DNA of 64,000 bases from Chondrus crispus (taxonomy: Eukaryota; Rhodophyta; Florideophyceae; Gigartinales; Gigartinaceae), in NCBI RefSeq assembly GCF_000350225.1, contig NW_005179326.1, forward strand, positions 93,954 through 157,953, in the 5' to 3' direction. A program made the translations under genes and the position numbers. Below are positions 22,901 to 33,189 of this stretch, piece after piece (position 1 is the first letter of the stretch; each line of letters opens with the position of its first letter). The notes under the pieces were generated by a model. That model saw nothing but the letters and a program-made list of their open reading frames with translations. It was not told the DNA's origin and did no database searches.

Positions 22901-23770
22901 TGGCAAGACCGTCTTGCGGCACTAACAGAAAAGATAGTGGAGAACCCCTTGTCACAGGAACATAAAAACGACTTCGGTACATTCTTGACCGGTCAGAAAA
23001 GTACTCCATCGGAACATCTAGACACTACCTCATTCGAAAGCCAGCTGACAGAGGACTTACTAATCAAGCCGTTGTTGCGTAAGCTGGTAGGAAAAACATC
23101 GCCCGGTCCGCGTGGTGATGGGTCACATTCTAAGTGGGTTCTGAACGGTACAGAAAAGACATCGACGTCGCATACAGGTATGATGAAGTTGCTCACTCAG
23201 TCAGTTATTCTCCAATTCGATGGCGAGCGCAAAGTAACGTTCTTCAAGAAGGCGCGCCGGTTTAAACAAAACATATTTAGGTCGAGCACATCCGGGCATT
23301 CATATCCTCACGATTGTATTCGTGTAGGAAACGCCATTCAATCGCTTGTGCGTCATGACATGACAGGAGACCTACTCGAGGAGCAGCCGAGTCTTCTTGA
23401 AATGGAGGGCAGTCCGGACAATTACATACTTGTTGTTTTTGCTGTCGAGGCATTTGTATCTTGGAAGGACCACCAGTCTGGTGCTGGAGAATATTGTATC
23501 GAGAGTTCTCCATTCGTTTTTGTGCGAAAATGCACATTACATGAGGATAGAACCCTACACGTTCCCCCCGGTACACCATTAACCTTACTAAGACTGACTG
23601 GAAATGTGAGAAGGGTTGGGCTGATACATGCGTGTTCTATGTCTTCACCAGAGACCCACTGTCACTTCAGTGAAAATGTCGGCGTGATAACGCACGCAGC
23701 TGGACTTCTTTCAGGCGAAAGGTTCTATTATCTTACAAAGCGGCAAGGATACCCTCCACGAATGGGGTAA
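19976..23770 (+). CDS. CACTA-like (tnp2/Plavaka-type) transposase, 1264 aa
   Basis: The frame is intact from the ATG at 19976 to the TAA at 23768-23770. After a basic, disordered N-terminus, the catalytic region shows the tnp2-type blocks: a first Asp in RILLYSDGF (D530), a following Leu-Pro segment (YMLPLNLLPRHRTG), LLGLTPPG, then an Asp in VAYVADFLE (D616), and SDLLGHNADAACHLC with a CxxC pair at C635/C638. These correspond to the D..N-LP..D....G....C..C order of En/Spm and Plavaka transposases. A late block (RHFGELVFEFAHQPLKRGI) resembles the conserved E-containing helix H..FE..HQ..K. It cuts and rejoins transposon ends. The upstream in-frame TTG at 19913 is ignored because it is not an eukaryotic start. 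Confidence 0.78.
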   Translation: MQSHSGNKSSQRKRPRPRRDVKRAKERFSCIERLPRYTDPNKVASPAGFLHSIEKNKSGAETQSFDDLVKRRLSFDSDQDDPNALTENPLVETEGTTQDKERDEHLASISNTSEDAFIDGALPPSPTSDVSASYEDIPLDRRCVSTWQQLLSLLAVSGTNRFTIDQFEYFRDTVNWLLGRYAPHEKPLPSYSSIQRNLLPYLREKSFPASRRCVFPVDLKKAGARQSTSPVSRSDLSVDPHPTAAVAEAEVILPSSWARRDVSFRPTWMLLEQGCLAEAKGGVLDPVFTTANRIPMVSRRNSVLCQPNSSAFSKQHGDFSRSSFYKVGTSVNIAMSSTPGQRDGSTDSGRYSYHSVSGLSFTRGERSHYLLHANIGKTVLVSSKFRLNADSDIGHFWGPGGEEFMKEGDLCTQLYLSISDHVCFLAHRLCSNTGTTWPIEIVWIPTTNSDREGRKFQWCRAFKQMVSDVVLNAKQQSGPYCNSSHEDVLDIGTIGVRNYVDEFQCPCDKSTGTLLDGSRFFVYRILLYSDGFSQYKEKQGSAGGIYMLPLNLLPRHRTGRKSVRLLGLTPPGVESSEVLRIISEDLETAATDGIKTVDGAGLAITVFIQVVAYVADFLEIAHVSDLLGHNADAACHLCSFRVQKLDPAQSRHGFTTDEHSADSCSFRSGPRTDAIRGANINEREFSSLLHHLGMEQESSRKVSGSPLLLLYQKLTRAQSSGKIPIASCGHPIFNAMFDPYRSVLVALDHLLSGNAINILTTCFMLLHDEKAVRHVESRVCEALRANNLVIQNKLFDFKGKKLFSTSISGVFCTLVLADKVFQDFCGENMDCGAGRNDEQSSALLHAVKCLQLYSALVTKTYWYPSLLIDGKEAVRLFNSDRGRASTVELQDMSRQYVSLCDKLCGQSELAKKNIDKPNLHRLIELYTHSVAAMGHVRHFGELVFEFAHQPLKRGISRSNRRNPHLQAVQHALSDDWQDRLAALTEKIVENPLSQEHKNDFGTFLTGQKSTPSEHLDTTSFESQLTEDLLIKPLLRKLVGKTSPGPRGDGSHSKWVLNGTEKTSTSHTGMMKLLTQSVILQFDGERKVTFFKKARRFKQNIFRSSTSGHSYPHDCIRVGNAIQSLVRHDMTGDLLEEQPSLLEMEGSPDNYILVVFAVEAFVSWKDHQSGAGEYCIESSPFVFVRKCTLHEDRTLHVPPGTPLTLLRLTGNVRRVGLIHACSMSSPETHCHFSENVGVITHAAGLLSGERFYYLTKRQGYPPRMG

Positions 23771-24132
23771 ATTATGCATATCTCACAGCCGATAGAATTG
23801 TGGGAAACGGCCAGCCCGCTATAGAGAGAGTTAGCCATTTGTGTACGTTGATAAGTAAGTAAAGTAATGTGACCATGCCATTCATGTTTTTGGTTGCCAT
23901 CAAAGGCGCCCTTCGTCCGTACGGAGGGGCGGTTGGGGGTGTTGTTTGGATGTGAAGGGGTGGCGCGGGGCCTGAGGGCAGACATTTGTGGGTGAGGAAA
24001 AGATGTGTGTTTGGATTGATGAGAGCAGGATAGCGGAGGGCAGTCAGATTCGACACAAAGAGATGAGGTGAGCGTTTGCGACGTGCCTGGCTGGCCATTG
24101 ACGTTTTTGCATTGGCATAACTTCAATCCTTT
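23771..24132. other. Convergent 3' gap between transposon genes
   Basis: Short gap between the ends of the transposase and of the minus-strand accessory gene. Nothing recognisable. Confidence 0.4.
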
Positions 24133-25501
24133 TCATTCTATGGTTCTCTTCACCATGTTCTGGGTTACTATTCTTTGAAATTCCTCTATGATATGCTTAC
24201 CCCGTACCACTAATGAAGGCCAGCTCATCTCTAAACAGCCCAGTGCCTCATCAGGATCTGTCAACGTCTTAGAAAGCTGTTTTGTTTTTCCCGCGGATGT
24301 CCGATGCCACAGCAAATGAAATGCACGGTCTCCCAGATTTTCTGGTATCCTGTTCCCGTGATAGGCAACCTTGGAGATCTTCAAGGCGTCAGAAAGCATC
24401 ATACTTTTTTTTCTAGTCTGTCAGCGTACGTTCTGTTTCGTCGATCGAAACACATGTTCTCCCGGAAAAGTAGCTCGCACATTTTGTCTGTGGCTGTGCA
24501 AACTTGACTTCCCGCAACTCGAAAAATGAACATGGATTTTTCTGAATCATTGTCAGCCAAAGTCCCCCCTAGCAGCCGAAAGGCGCTCTGGTCAGACACT
24601 TCCATGCGCCTCATTTTTCTTCCCTTCACCATGAAGTACTGTAGATCAGAGACACTTGTGAAACCGATGCATTTACCAAGACAGCCGAGAGAATCAAACA
24701 ATATCGTTATTGTTTCTATGTCGGAGCGGGGAGACTGGGTTTCCTCGTAGGTTGGGTAAAATGTTGCCGTGGGAGTCCGCATTCTGACCACGCGGCATAT
24801 TTGTTCCATTTCAGCAAGAGTGCAGTCCGTATCTGCCCGTAAAGCTCTTGTGAAGCACATACCAATATGTCTTCCTTCCTGCGCGACGACATCCGTGACT
24901 GCAGTTCGAATTCTTGGAAGTTGAATAGCTCTCTGGCATGCATTTGCCATTCTTTGCCTTAGGAATCCAAAAGCCCGGTCAGAAATGACATCACTTTCGG
25001 TCTTATACCGCAGTAATCTGGAATAAATGCCGCTTTGAGCACTCAGAAGCCTTTGAATGTCATCCACTCTCAGTTCCAGAGATGCTACACGAGATGCAGT
25101 TCTGGTATGATCACATAGACTAGTAAAGCAGTTCCGCTTCGTGCAGGAGGCCTCGAGGGCGCTGTAATCATCGTCCGAACTCGAGATTCCATCATCACAC
25201 TCGGAGAAATCTCGTTTGTAATACCGCCATTGTTGTATGCACAGTAGCGTTCCGTCATCTTGCTTATGCGCTGCAATTTGTTTTTCATGAAGCGTGCGCT
25301 CACACCAGATTCACCCATGCCGTACCCTGCATCATACTGCACGAGGGCAACGAACTCGCCTCTTCGCTTCCCAACTCCACTCACTTTCCCCCTCCACCAA
25401 ACGTCCTTTTTGTTTTTCTGACCTTTCCTCCTTCCACTCTCCACAGTAACGTCAAGAATCCAGAGAACTTCAATGGAGTCCCCTTCCCTTAGCTCGCGCA
25501 T
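24133..25501 (-). pseudogene. Second transposon accessory protein, two frameshifts
   Basis: An ATG at 25501 starts a Tudor-like N-terminus (MRELREGDSIEVLWILD, then VWWRGKVSG and LVQYDAGYG), which looks like a small beta-barrel chromatin reader. Near 25265-25310 this frame loses sense while the next frame opens (LHEKQIAAHKQDDG, then QQWRYYKRDF and an acidic SSSDDDY). It stays open without any ATG to 24399. There the frame crosses a run of eight A and ends; the neighbouring frame continues from 24402 to 24133. The parts read as one protein of about 455 aa with two 1-base shifts, the second at a homopolymer. Function unknown; linkage to the transposase suggests an accessory role. Confidence 0.5.
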
Positions 25502-26472
25502 TCCAGTTATTGATTATGACCGTGCAGAAACCCCCAAATCGCCCCGTCAGATTCTCCGCTGATAAGCAAGTGTAGAAGAAGCAACCAGTATCCGTGTAGA
25601 TTTCCAAATGGAAGAAACAAAAGCAGATCTGTGTGTATTCCCTGATAGGTACCGAAGAGAAGGAAACTTGGATCGATGGAGAGGGATATGTGGTGGTGGC
25701 AGTGGCGAAATCAGAGATCTGGGAATCTTGGCTATCGACAGAAGCAGAAACACGGAAAGTAAAATGGGAGAAATATTCAGGTCAAAAAAATCAAAAATCC
25801 GAGCGTCCAAGCGCAACGGGCTGATAGAAAAAGGCCGTGGTCGGGATACAGGTAGAACGCATGGACTACCACTACGTGAGGTTTGGAGCTGATACCGTTT
25901 CAACAACATGCGCAACCGGAAATTTGTGACATGCGGGCATGTGTAATACGTGTCACTACATCTACTCGGAGGGCACTGTACACGACGCCGGGGGTGAGGG
26001 CAAACGTCGATCTCCCACCCACCGTATGGCAAGTGCTCACTCGCACCGTCGTAGCACCACTTCCGTCCTCATCGCTTCCTTGTCTCAAGCATCATCGAAT
26101 CCTTGCATGATGGACTTACTGGAAAGTCGGGCGAGTATTTCTCAGCTCTATCACACTATTCACTCGTTTTGCCTCCAATTTTCCATTCCGCCTCCCACTT
26201 TCATCTCTATCGCAATCGAAACCCGGTCTTTGCAGTCCTTGTAGCGACCTCCTCTCTCCCAAAGACTGCTCGCCATGAGCGCTGCTTTTATGCTGGCCAT
26301 ACCTCCTGTCCCCTCTCTTTAGCCGCCCCCACCATAGAAGGGCACCGCCACTTGGTCAAGCGTCCTCGTCCTAACTAATCCTAGAGCCGCATATGCCGGA
26401 TTCAAGTCCTGACATTTTGGATTGCGTTCTCACCTTTTTTTGTACTCATTGCGAACCAAACTACGAGTTGCC
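25502..26472. other. No recognisable gene
   Basis: Short open frames on both strands, none with a domain. Right end of the CACTA-like transposon probably lies in the first part. Confidence 0.4.
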
Positions 26473-26863
26473 CTGCGTCATGACACCGCAGCCATAATCA
26501 ACGTCTTCGGCCTTTGTCATTCATGGACGTCGCATTCTGACAAACACGCGCTCCGTCGACCATTACACTTCAGTCGTAGTAACAAAACGATACAGTGACA
26601 CAAAGGCCCCGGCAAGGGTTGTCGCCATCGGCAATGAGTGCGATATAGCTCAATTGTACGTTGAAAGCGAGGACTTCTGGGAAGATTTAGAAGATCAAGT
26701 CGGCATGGATAATACAAAACATGCCTTCCTTCAACCCGGCTCTTTGCCGCAGCTCCAAGATTCAGTTCTCGTTATAGGCTCCGGGAATCAAATCAGCCGT
26801 GTCGAAAAGCAAAACTATGTGCATGGCCAAGGAGACCTGCTTGCAGTACATATTGACACGGCG
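26473..26863 (+). pseudogene. Deg/HtrA-like protease fragment
   Basis: The segment matches the N-terminal protease lobe of plant-type Deg9/Deg10 proteins: IINVF (one frame, near 26490), then, after a shift, FVIHGRRILTN, VVVTKRYSD, NECDIAQLYVESEDFWED, SVLVIG, YVHGQGDLLAVHIDTAV. The Asp of the catalytic triad is present (NECDIA). The catalytic His of TNAHVV is missing; the position reads TNTRSV. The block with the active-site Ser lies in the following exon in relatives and is absent. The fragment ends exactly at GTAAGT (26864), a good splice donor, so it was copied as genomic DNA with an intron. It is a decayed gene piece. Confidence 0.65.
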
Positions 26864-28559
26864 GTAAGTCTATCCGTTTCCATAGTACTTGATTTTTCAA
26901 TGAGTTATTGTTTTGGCTTTCTTACTAATGCCTTTCTATTTCCTTTGGGGACCATTTTGGATGTTTGCCAATAACATGTTCCCGTCTTTTAATCGAGGAA
27001 ACAGTGGCGCAGAGAGAAGCGGGAGGGGGAGAGGGTTGCGAGGATGTCGGCGAGGAGGATGCCGTCGGTCTGGAAGTGCATGAGCTTGTCGACTGCAGTC
27101 GACGCGATGAGGGAGGGGAAGGCGGATGTGAGCGTGATAATGAGAAGTGGGACTCCGTGTGGATGCGGGCGGCATCGCGACGGTCGTGGGGGAGAGCGGC
27201 AGCCTCGCTGACTGTGAGGGTTGAAAGGGGGTCATCGGAATGGGAAAGGGGCGAGGTGGTGATTTAGAGGGTCTCGGGGCGGGGTTTGAGGCATTCGCCG
27301 AGTGGTTGGAGCGTCTGGATGAACTGCCCGGAGGGCAGCTTCGTTGAGGGTGGTGGCGGGGGTCAGGTTGTGCAGAGGGGAGGGGCGGGATGAACGCGTA
27401 CGCAAGACGGGTGTGGGCAGGAGATGGGTCCCGCTGGGAGCAAGGTATCTGCGGTAGGCAGGGCCCCTTCGTAATGTTTCTGGCGAGGCTGGGTGAGGCA
27501 CGGTTTACAAAGATCGTTGAACTGGGTTAGAAATGGTGGGGTATTGGGACTGGATGAGTTGTTTACAAGCCCCAGAACGATTTATGGTAATGTGGTCATT
27601 CAGTAAAATGAGTCACACTCACCGCTACTAAAGTCGCCGAGAACTCCGCAGTATCAAATGAATGAAACAGCACCACGACCTCACTGAAAAGGTACGACAC
27701 TAAAAACTGAAGCAATAAAGTAATCAATCTGAATCATGAGCACTAAGTGCCCTGGATGTCCATTCAGACTGCCTGGCTACGTTTAAGAATTAATAATGCA
27801 CATTGTTTGGATGACAACTTTGCCATTTCGCATCATTATTGGGTCTTAATGGTATAATGGACAGCTTCAGTTCACTCAAATGTTCTCTGGTGCAATACAA
27901 TCTATGACACAGTGCGCTCCAAGCGTCAACGCAGTGCATCATGAAATCGATGACCAGACATTTCATAAGATAAGCTGGCTACGTGACATTTCGCATCACA
28001 TCACAGAACATTCAATTGAACGCCTGATGCGAGAAATTTGCGTTTTTAAAAATATATATCTTACTCTGCTGCAATGACAAAAAGAGTGAGAAAATACCAC
28101 TCTTATTGAGAATCCCCAAAATTTTAGGATTGATTTTGGAATCATTCCGACCACTATGATAATCGCCAGCATTACTGAATCATTGTTCCAAAGTCAGCAT
28201 CATAGGCGATGCATACTATTATATTAGTAACAAAATTGACTATATGACTTACCAGTGCTGTATATCTTGCTATAATGGCGAGCAACGGGACGTTTACCAT
28301 TCATCTCTGTAACTGGAAGCGCGAATTCAGCTGAAACAACAACTACAACGCCCGGGGCCCTGCAACTACCGATATCGAGCGCGGAGAAATACTGGCACTC
28401 CACAAAGAATGCACCTTCTTCATAAGCATTGCGCAGATGGTTCATCGATCCGTGGGAGCTTTGCAGGGTGAAGTACGTCAAGGCTTTAAATGTAAACTCC
28501 CCAGGCACTGCAAAGGAATCCAGTAGATCTCCGAAACCCAAACGAGGGCTATAATTCGA
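26864..28559. other. No supported gene
   Basis: 26936-27501 is GC-rich with overlapping Pro-rich minus-strand frames. One alternative minus frame (27130-26990) reads as a hydrophobic helix-like stretch but has no clear start or family. 27530-28550 is AT-rich without a feature. No continuation of the Deg gene was found after the splice donor. Confidence 0.4.
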
Positions 28560-29300
28560 GAAGCTTTAGGGGGTGAAGATAGTGCAAGAATAACTCAGGC
28601 CGAGCTGAAATTTCCAATTAGTCATTGACGTGTCCAGCAAATCCTCAGTGCAGTTCCATATCTCAAGTACAGGAAGATTATTACGGCACCACAAAAGACC
28701 CCTCAGCACAAAGAAAGGAGGGAAAAGTGATGTCGTAAATTCAGAAGTAAAAGCGAAAGCTTCTGGAACGCTGCAGTGCTCAGCAATGGGAAGAAGTTTA
28801 ATGGTGACAGTCCATATGGTTTTGCATCTTGTTCGCACGACCTTCGCACTACAGAGCGCATTTTCCAAGCGTCAAAATGGCGGTTTTCCCTCATGGTTTG
28901 GGGCGCTGTTAGTCTATACGGTGTATCTTCGATAATTTTCATGGATGGGAGACAGGACTATAAGAAGTACGTTGATGTTTTCCGTCATGGTTTACTGCCG
29001 TTCGCATCCGAGGTGTTCGGAGAAGAACATGTTGGGTTTTTCAGCAAGATAATGCGCTGATACACACCTCTGGTTTAACGAGAAGTTGGCTCTCTGAGCA
29101 TTATATCTCTACTCAACCGTGGCCAGCGAAGCCACTTGACAGAAACATTATCGAAATGTTTGGGGGTGATGGTGAGGATGGTTTCAGCCAGAGGTAAGCA
29201 CTACCAAAATGTTGAGGATTGGAAGGCGGTAATTGAGAAATCATGGTCTACTGTAGGTTCGTACCCTTTATTGACGCTTTGAAAGAGTCTTCCGCATCGC
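28560..29300 (+). pseudogene. Tc1/mariner transposase fossil
   Basis: In order on the plus strand: the linker after the HTH (YLKYRKIITAPQKTP near 28660-28710), the start of the catalytic core (AVLSNGKKFNGDSPYGF), LMVWGAVSLYG, the segment DYKKYVDVFRHGLLPF, then after a 1-base shift at 29040 the QQDNALIHTS block, RSWLSEH and PWPAKPLDRNIIEM. This is the Tc1 layout F-S-D-E ... QQDNAP.H ... P.LNPIE. The first catalytic Asp is replaced (LSNG for FSDE), the second is kept. A stop and at least one frameshift confirm it is dead. Confidence 0.75.
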
Positions 29301-30050
29301 ATACGTTCCGTCATGGATGGTCGAGATGGGGCAACTAAGTATTAAAAGCTTGTTTGGCTCTGTGTCATATCAAATTTCGCGTATATATATATTAATTTCG
29401 TCCACGTTTTTAAGATTGCTCCAAAAAGGTGGCCTAGTATCATTGTTTTAAGCTGAACTGAATTTTTATCGGCACGTGTGGGACCTGGATACGTCCCATT
29501 TTATGAACGGGTCGCCTTTTAAGTGCTCACATTTTTTGTCGATGTTATATTTACTCTTATTTCGCGCACTGTGCATGTCTCCTGGCCAGGGGGCACCCCT
29601 TTTACCACAATGACAATTTTTACTTGTGCACGTGTGAATTAGCAGTATCGTGGTGGCAAGTGAAGGTGCAGAGGTGTCAATTAGTATTTCGGAATGCTTT
29701 CTAGAGCTTCGTGCAATTTTGGTCTTTGGAGATGGCCCGCTGGTATGGGGCGCATGAGCTGTTTCTCTCTGAAAGTTACATAAGAGAATCTCCACCGGTA
29801 CGCAATCAAACCATCAAATAACAACGCTTGGCCCACTTTTTCTGTAATTTGATTGGCTCCCTAGAATTTGGCTGTTTTGTTATTTGGCTGTTTGATGCTT
29901 CGGGAAGGACTGCCCCACCGGTAAGAACCAAATGCAGTACATTCAGTTCGTACTCAGGATCGAACCCTTGTGCTCACACTCGTACTCACCCTCGTATCGT
30001 ACCCTCATTCGTAATCGAACGCTCACTCGAACCGCACCCAGCCACTACCA
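29301..30050. other. No recognisable gene
   Basis: AT-rich. The right half adjoins the Harbinger fossil and may be its 5' part. No feature recognised. Confidence 0.4.
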
Positions 30051-31053
30051 ATGACGTGCACGTGGTGGGAACACGCATTTGATAACGATAATATCGATAC
30101 TACGAATGAGCTCCTTGCTGAAGGCAGCAGCACTGATAAAGATAATTCCCAACGCGACTCCTGCCCCGCAAAAGCGCCAAACATTGACCGCGATCGACCC
30201 GGCCGAGCCGAAAGGCTCCACGGATACTGTTTCGCCCACGATCCCATTTACAATGATGACCAATTTCAGAGACGGTTCAGAGTAACGCCAAAAGGTTCGA
30301 ATCTATCATGCATACCCTCGCCGGCAATGAAAGATATTTTCGCCAACAAAAAGATTGCATAGTAATACTCGGACTCACCAGCTATCCAACGGGTACGGTG
30401 GCAGTTCGAATGCTTGCGTATGGTTCTCCAACAGACTCGATTGATAAGTACGTACGTATGAGTGTGTCTAAGATCTCCCACACCTTTCAGTACTTTGCCA
30501 GAGGCCTGATTGCAGCCTTGGGGGTGTTTATTTGCGCCATCCAACTACTGAAGATATGCCGCGTATTCTTGTGCTATCGGAAACACAAAGATTTCCCAGA
30601 ATACTCGGCATCATTGAATGTTGCAAGTGGATATGGCAAAAATGCCCCACCGCGTGGCACGGACAATATCAAGGTAAGGAGGGAGTTGCCTCTGTCACGC
30701 TAGAGGCAATGGCAGACCAGTCTCTTTGGATCTGGCATTCTTTTCTTGGCATGCCTGGTTGCAATAACGACATAAATGTACTCGATGCATCGCCTGTACT
30801 AAATATCATTGCAAAATGGAAGCTACTCTCTACCCGTTGATTACAGTGTAATGGGTCCCAATCGAAATGTTCCCTACTGGTCGGCCGACGGTATCTATCC
30901 AAAATGGCCTGTTTTTCACATTTTAGCACAACCGGTAACTGAAAAGGATAAGTGTATGACAAGACATCAAGAAGCTGCTCACAAGAACGTCGAGAGAGCC
31001 TGTGGTGCTTTACCGTCCAAATGGAATATCATTTCGTGTCCTGGACGTTTTTA
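30051..31053 (+). pseudogene. PIF/Harbinger transposase fossil
   Basis: Blocks of the plant-type Harbinger nuclease (plant transposon protein domain) follow each other with frame changes: the RAERLHGYCF...YNDDQFQRRFR segment, RQQKDC and RMLAYGSPTDSIDKYVRM, then LGIIECCKWIWQKCPTAWHGQ, LEAMADQSLWIWHSFLGMPG, NNDINVLDASP, and near the end GIYPKWPVF, RHQEAAHKNVERACGAL. The first catalytic Asp (family: GSIDC) reads GIIEC here; the second (NDINVL) is retained; the Glu of VERA is present. At least three frameshifts. A copy of the accessory SANT protein is not next to it. Confidence 0.8.
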
Positions 31054-31191
31054 GAGTACGCCTCATATGCATAGTGTCCTGCAGTGCCGTGTAATACTGC
31101 AAAAAATGTGCATGGAAGATAGAGAGGAGGCCAAAGGGACCCCTCTTCATGAAATACCTCTCTCCAAAGCTGTAATAGGGAGAGATGCAGC

Positions 31192-31811
31192 TGTAGAATA
31201 AACACCCCTAAACGGATATGGGTGTATGCTTAGTCCTGGAAGACCCGGACGTAACGAGAAGACGGGAGAAGTCGGACCAGCTAACGAAACCGGGGCACGG
31301 GCCCGGGTAGCGTGGTAGAGCGGGATCGGGGGGAGGACGCGCACGCTCGCGGGCCGATTCACGCCTCGACGCCCCGGAGCAGCGCTGGGTGACGTTCCAG
31401 CTCTGACGGGCGGAGGCCGATCTAGGCTCGCACGCGTGCTCGCGCGTTCTCTACCCTCGCTCGTTCTCGCCCTAAGGTAGATAAGGGAAGCTGCCTTTGG
31501 ATAAGCTGGAAGTCGGACCTAGACGGTACGTCGTGGACAAGTCCGTGCTTGTCCCCCCGTCGCCGCCGGTCCGCTCCGTTATTTAATGTACAATTAGTCT
31601 ATCGTAACTTAGTACAGTACGTACTGTACTATGCGGTACTACCGTAGTCGGCCCTGTCAGCCGACGGGGCTGACTGTATGCGTGTCGTACACGTATAGTA
31701 CACGTGAGGGCGCGTGCCCCCGTACACGTGTGGTACAGGCTGTCCGTAAGGTTCGTTTCCTACAGAGCCGGATCCAATTTCTAATCTAATTCTTTTGGTA
31801 GTTGTACTACA
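31192..31811 (-). mobile_element. LTR of a gypsy relative (3' LTR in minus orientation)
   Basis: This 620-bp block begins TGTAGAATAAACACC and ends TTGTACTACA, and matches the other LTRs of the family across its length. It is not a clean solo LTR: GCAGC before it and CCCCC after it do not match. On the right it is followed by a purine-tract complement and by sequence that looks like the end of an internal region (QAHVDVDSHA then stop in minus frame). It is therefore the 3' LTR of a minus-strand copy whose other end is missing or has been overwritten. Confidence 0.72.
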
Positions 31812-33189
31812 CCCCCCCTCAAGCGTGGGAGTCCACGTCCACATGTGCTTGAGGGGAGCGGAAATGTCCGAGCTTGTAGTCGCCTCGAGCCGTCCGCGTA
31901 CCTCTCGCGATTGCTTCCCGTCGTCGCCGTCCTCTTTCCCTCGGCGTTCGCCTTCCAACGCGCTGTCTCGTCACTTCTTTTTCCAGACCCCCGTGTTGAC
32001 GCGTTTTCCTCTCTTCTGCTCCTGTGCGTGTGTTCCCTCCGGTGATCGTGCGCACTACTGGGTTCTTGCGTCCCCCTTTTCTTGGTGTCATGGCCGGCCT
32101 CCCGTCGGTGTAGTGCAATGCGCCTGTCGGGCAGAGACCGCGGTCCGATGGTCCAGCAAAAACAACAACAGCAACAAAAAGAAGAACTGCCGATGGCACA
32201 GCGCTACGGAGTGTCCTACTCTCCCTTCTCCGTTTAAACGAGCTTGCGACTCGTAGTAGCTCGGATCCCTGATGGGGGGGGGGCACAGAGAAATAGCCCG
32301 GCCCGGGATCGGTGTGGTAGAGACTTGCGAAGAGATCTGCTCGACGAGTGTGGAGTGGGGCGCGTACGTAGGTACCCCGGTTCCACTGGGTTGTAAGGCC
32401 AATGCTCGTTGAGCTTCTTCGACACCTTGTTACGCGACAAGGCCTTCGACGGGGGCGTCGCAACGCAGCCCGACGGGATGAAATGAAAGTAGCAGCGCTA
32501 CGTCAACCGTGCCGCCCGATGGCTCGAAACACCTACACCGGTTCGGTCGCAACCGACACCGATGGTACCAACACTGGCTCGTACTACGACGGAGCCCTTC
32601 GAGGGAGACGTCGTTGCAACGATCTCCGTCGGAAAATGGGTCACAGTAGCAGCGCTACATCAACTGTGTCGCCCGATGGCTCGAAACACCTACACCGGTT
32701 CGGTCGCAACCGAGGCCGATGGCACTAACACAAGATAAGGGAAAAATAGGTAGAATTAGAGATAGAAAAGGATAGGGAAATAAAGGAAAGAGAAAAGGGA
32801 ACCCCGAGCGATAGAGGTGCCGTAGGCTTAGGTAAAAGGGAGCGTCTTGATAGAGACGGACTTCGACCAAGGCGACATTCAACTCCGGCAACTCGGGTTG
32901 GTTTATTGACTTGTTCGGTCAAAGGGCTAAGTTATATAGAGCCCCGCCGGGGCGATTACAGTAGCTCCCGGCTCTAGATTCTAGATGTAATTAGTAAATA
33001 AAATTAAATAATTAAAATAATCGTGCGCTTCGTCGCACACGCGTGTCCCCCAACCCCGGACTACAGTATCCAATTTTTTTCCTTTTTCACTTCCTTCTTC
33101 CCCCCTACCCGAGACGGGTATTGCACTACAGTCGGCCTCGGCCCTGGCAGAAGTCGTTCCGCCGCCTCGGGAGCCGAGTCACACGGGGT
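31812..33189 (-). other. Remnant of gypsy-relative internal sequence
   Basis: The first bases give CCCCTCAAGC and, 22 bases on, GCTTGAGGGG, a perfect 10-bp stem that includes the purine-tract complement. The minus frame 31819-32463 encodes an Arg-rich low-complexity chain of 200 aa ending in the same DVxSHA-type tail as pol of the full element, without a recognisable domain. A direct duplication occupies 32488-32730. From 32740 to 33189 I see nothing nameable. Confidence 0.4.
32488..32730. repeat. Direct duplication of ~87 bp
   Basis: AGTAGCAGCGCTAC... through CGATGG occurs at about 32488-32574 and again at 32645-32730, 157 bp apart, with a handful of substitutions. Confidence 0.75.

Larger units (their letters stand above)
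17000..25560. mobile_element. CACTA-like (tnp2/Plavaka-type) DNA transposon, approximate limits
   Basis: An intact transposase gene (19976-23770, +) is flanked by two minus-strand genes of the same codon style, 17257-19503 and 24133-25501, and no host gene intervenes. Such accessory genes are usual in large CACTA-type elements. The limits given are guesses that enclose the three genes; terminal inverted repeats and a 3-bp target duplication should exist near them but could not be found by eye. Confidence 0.55.

Noticed and set aside
26936-27501. Gene on the minus strand with ATGA-overlapping ORFs
   Set aside because: Pro-rich in all frames; the sole natural-looking stretch is 45 codons in another frame without start or homology.
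31192-31811. Solo LTR
   Set aside because: No matching 5-bp duplication, and internal-type sequence with purine tract adjoins it on the right.
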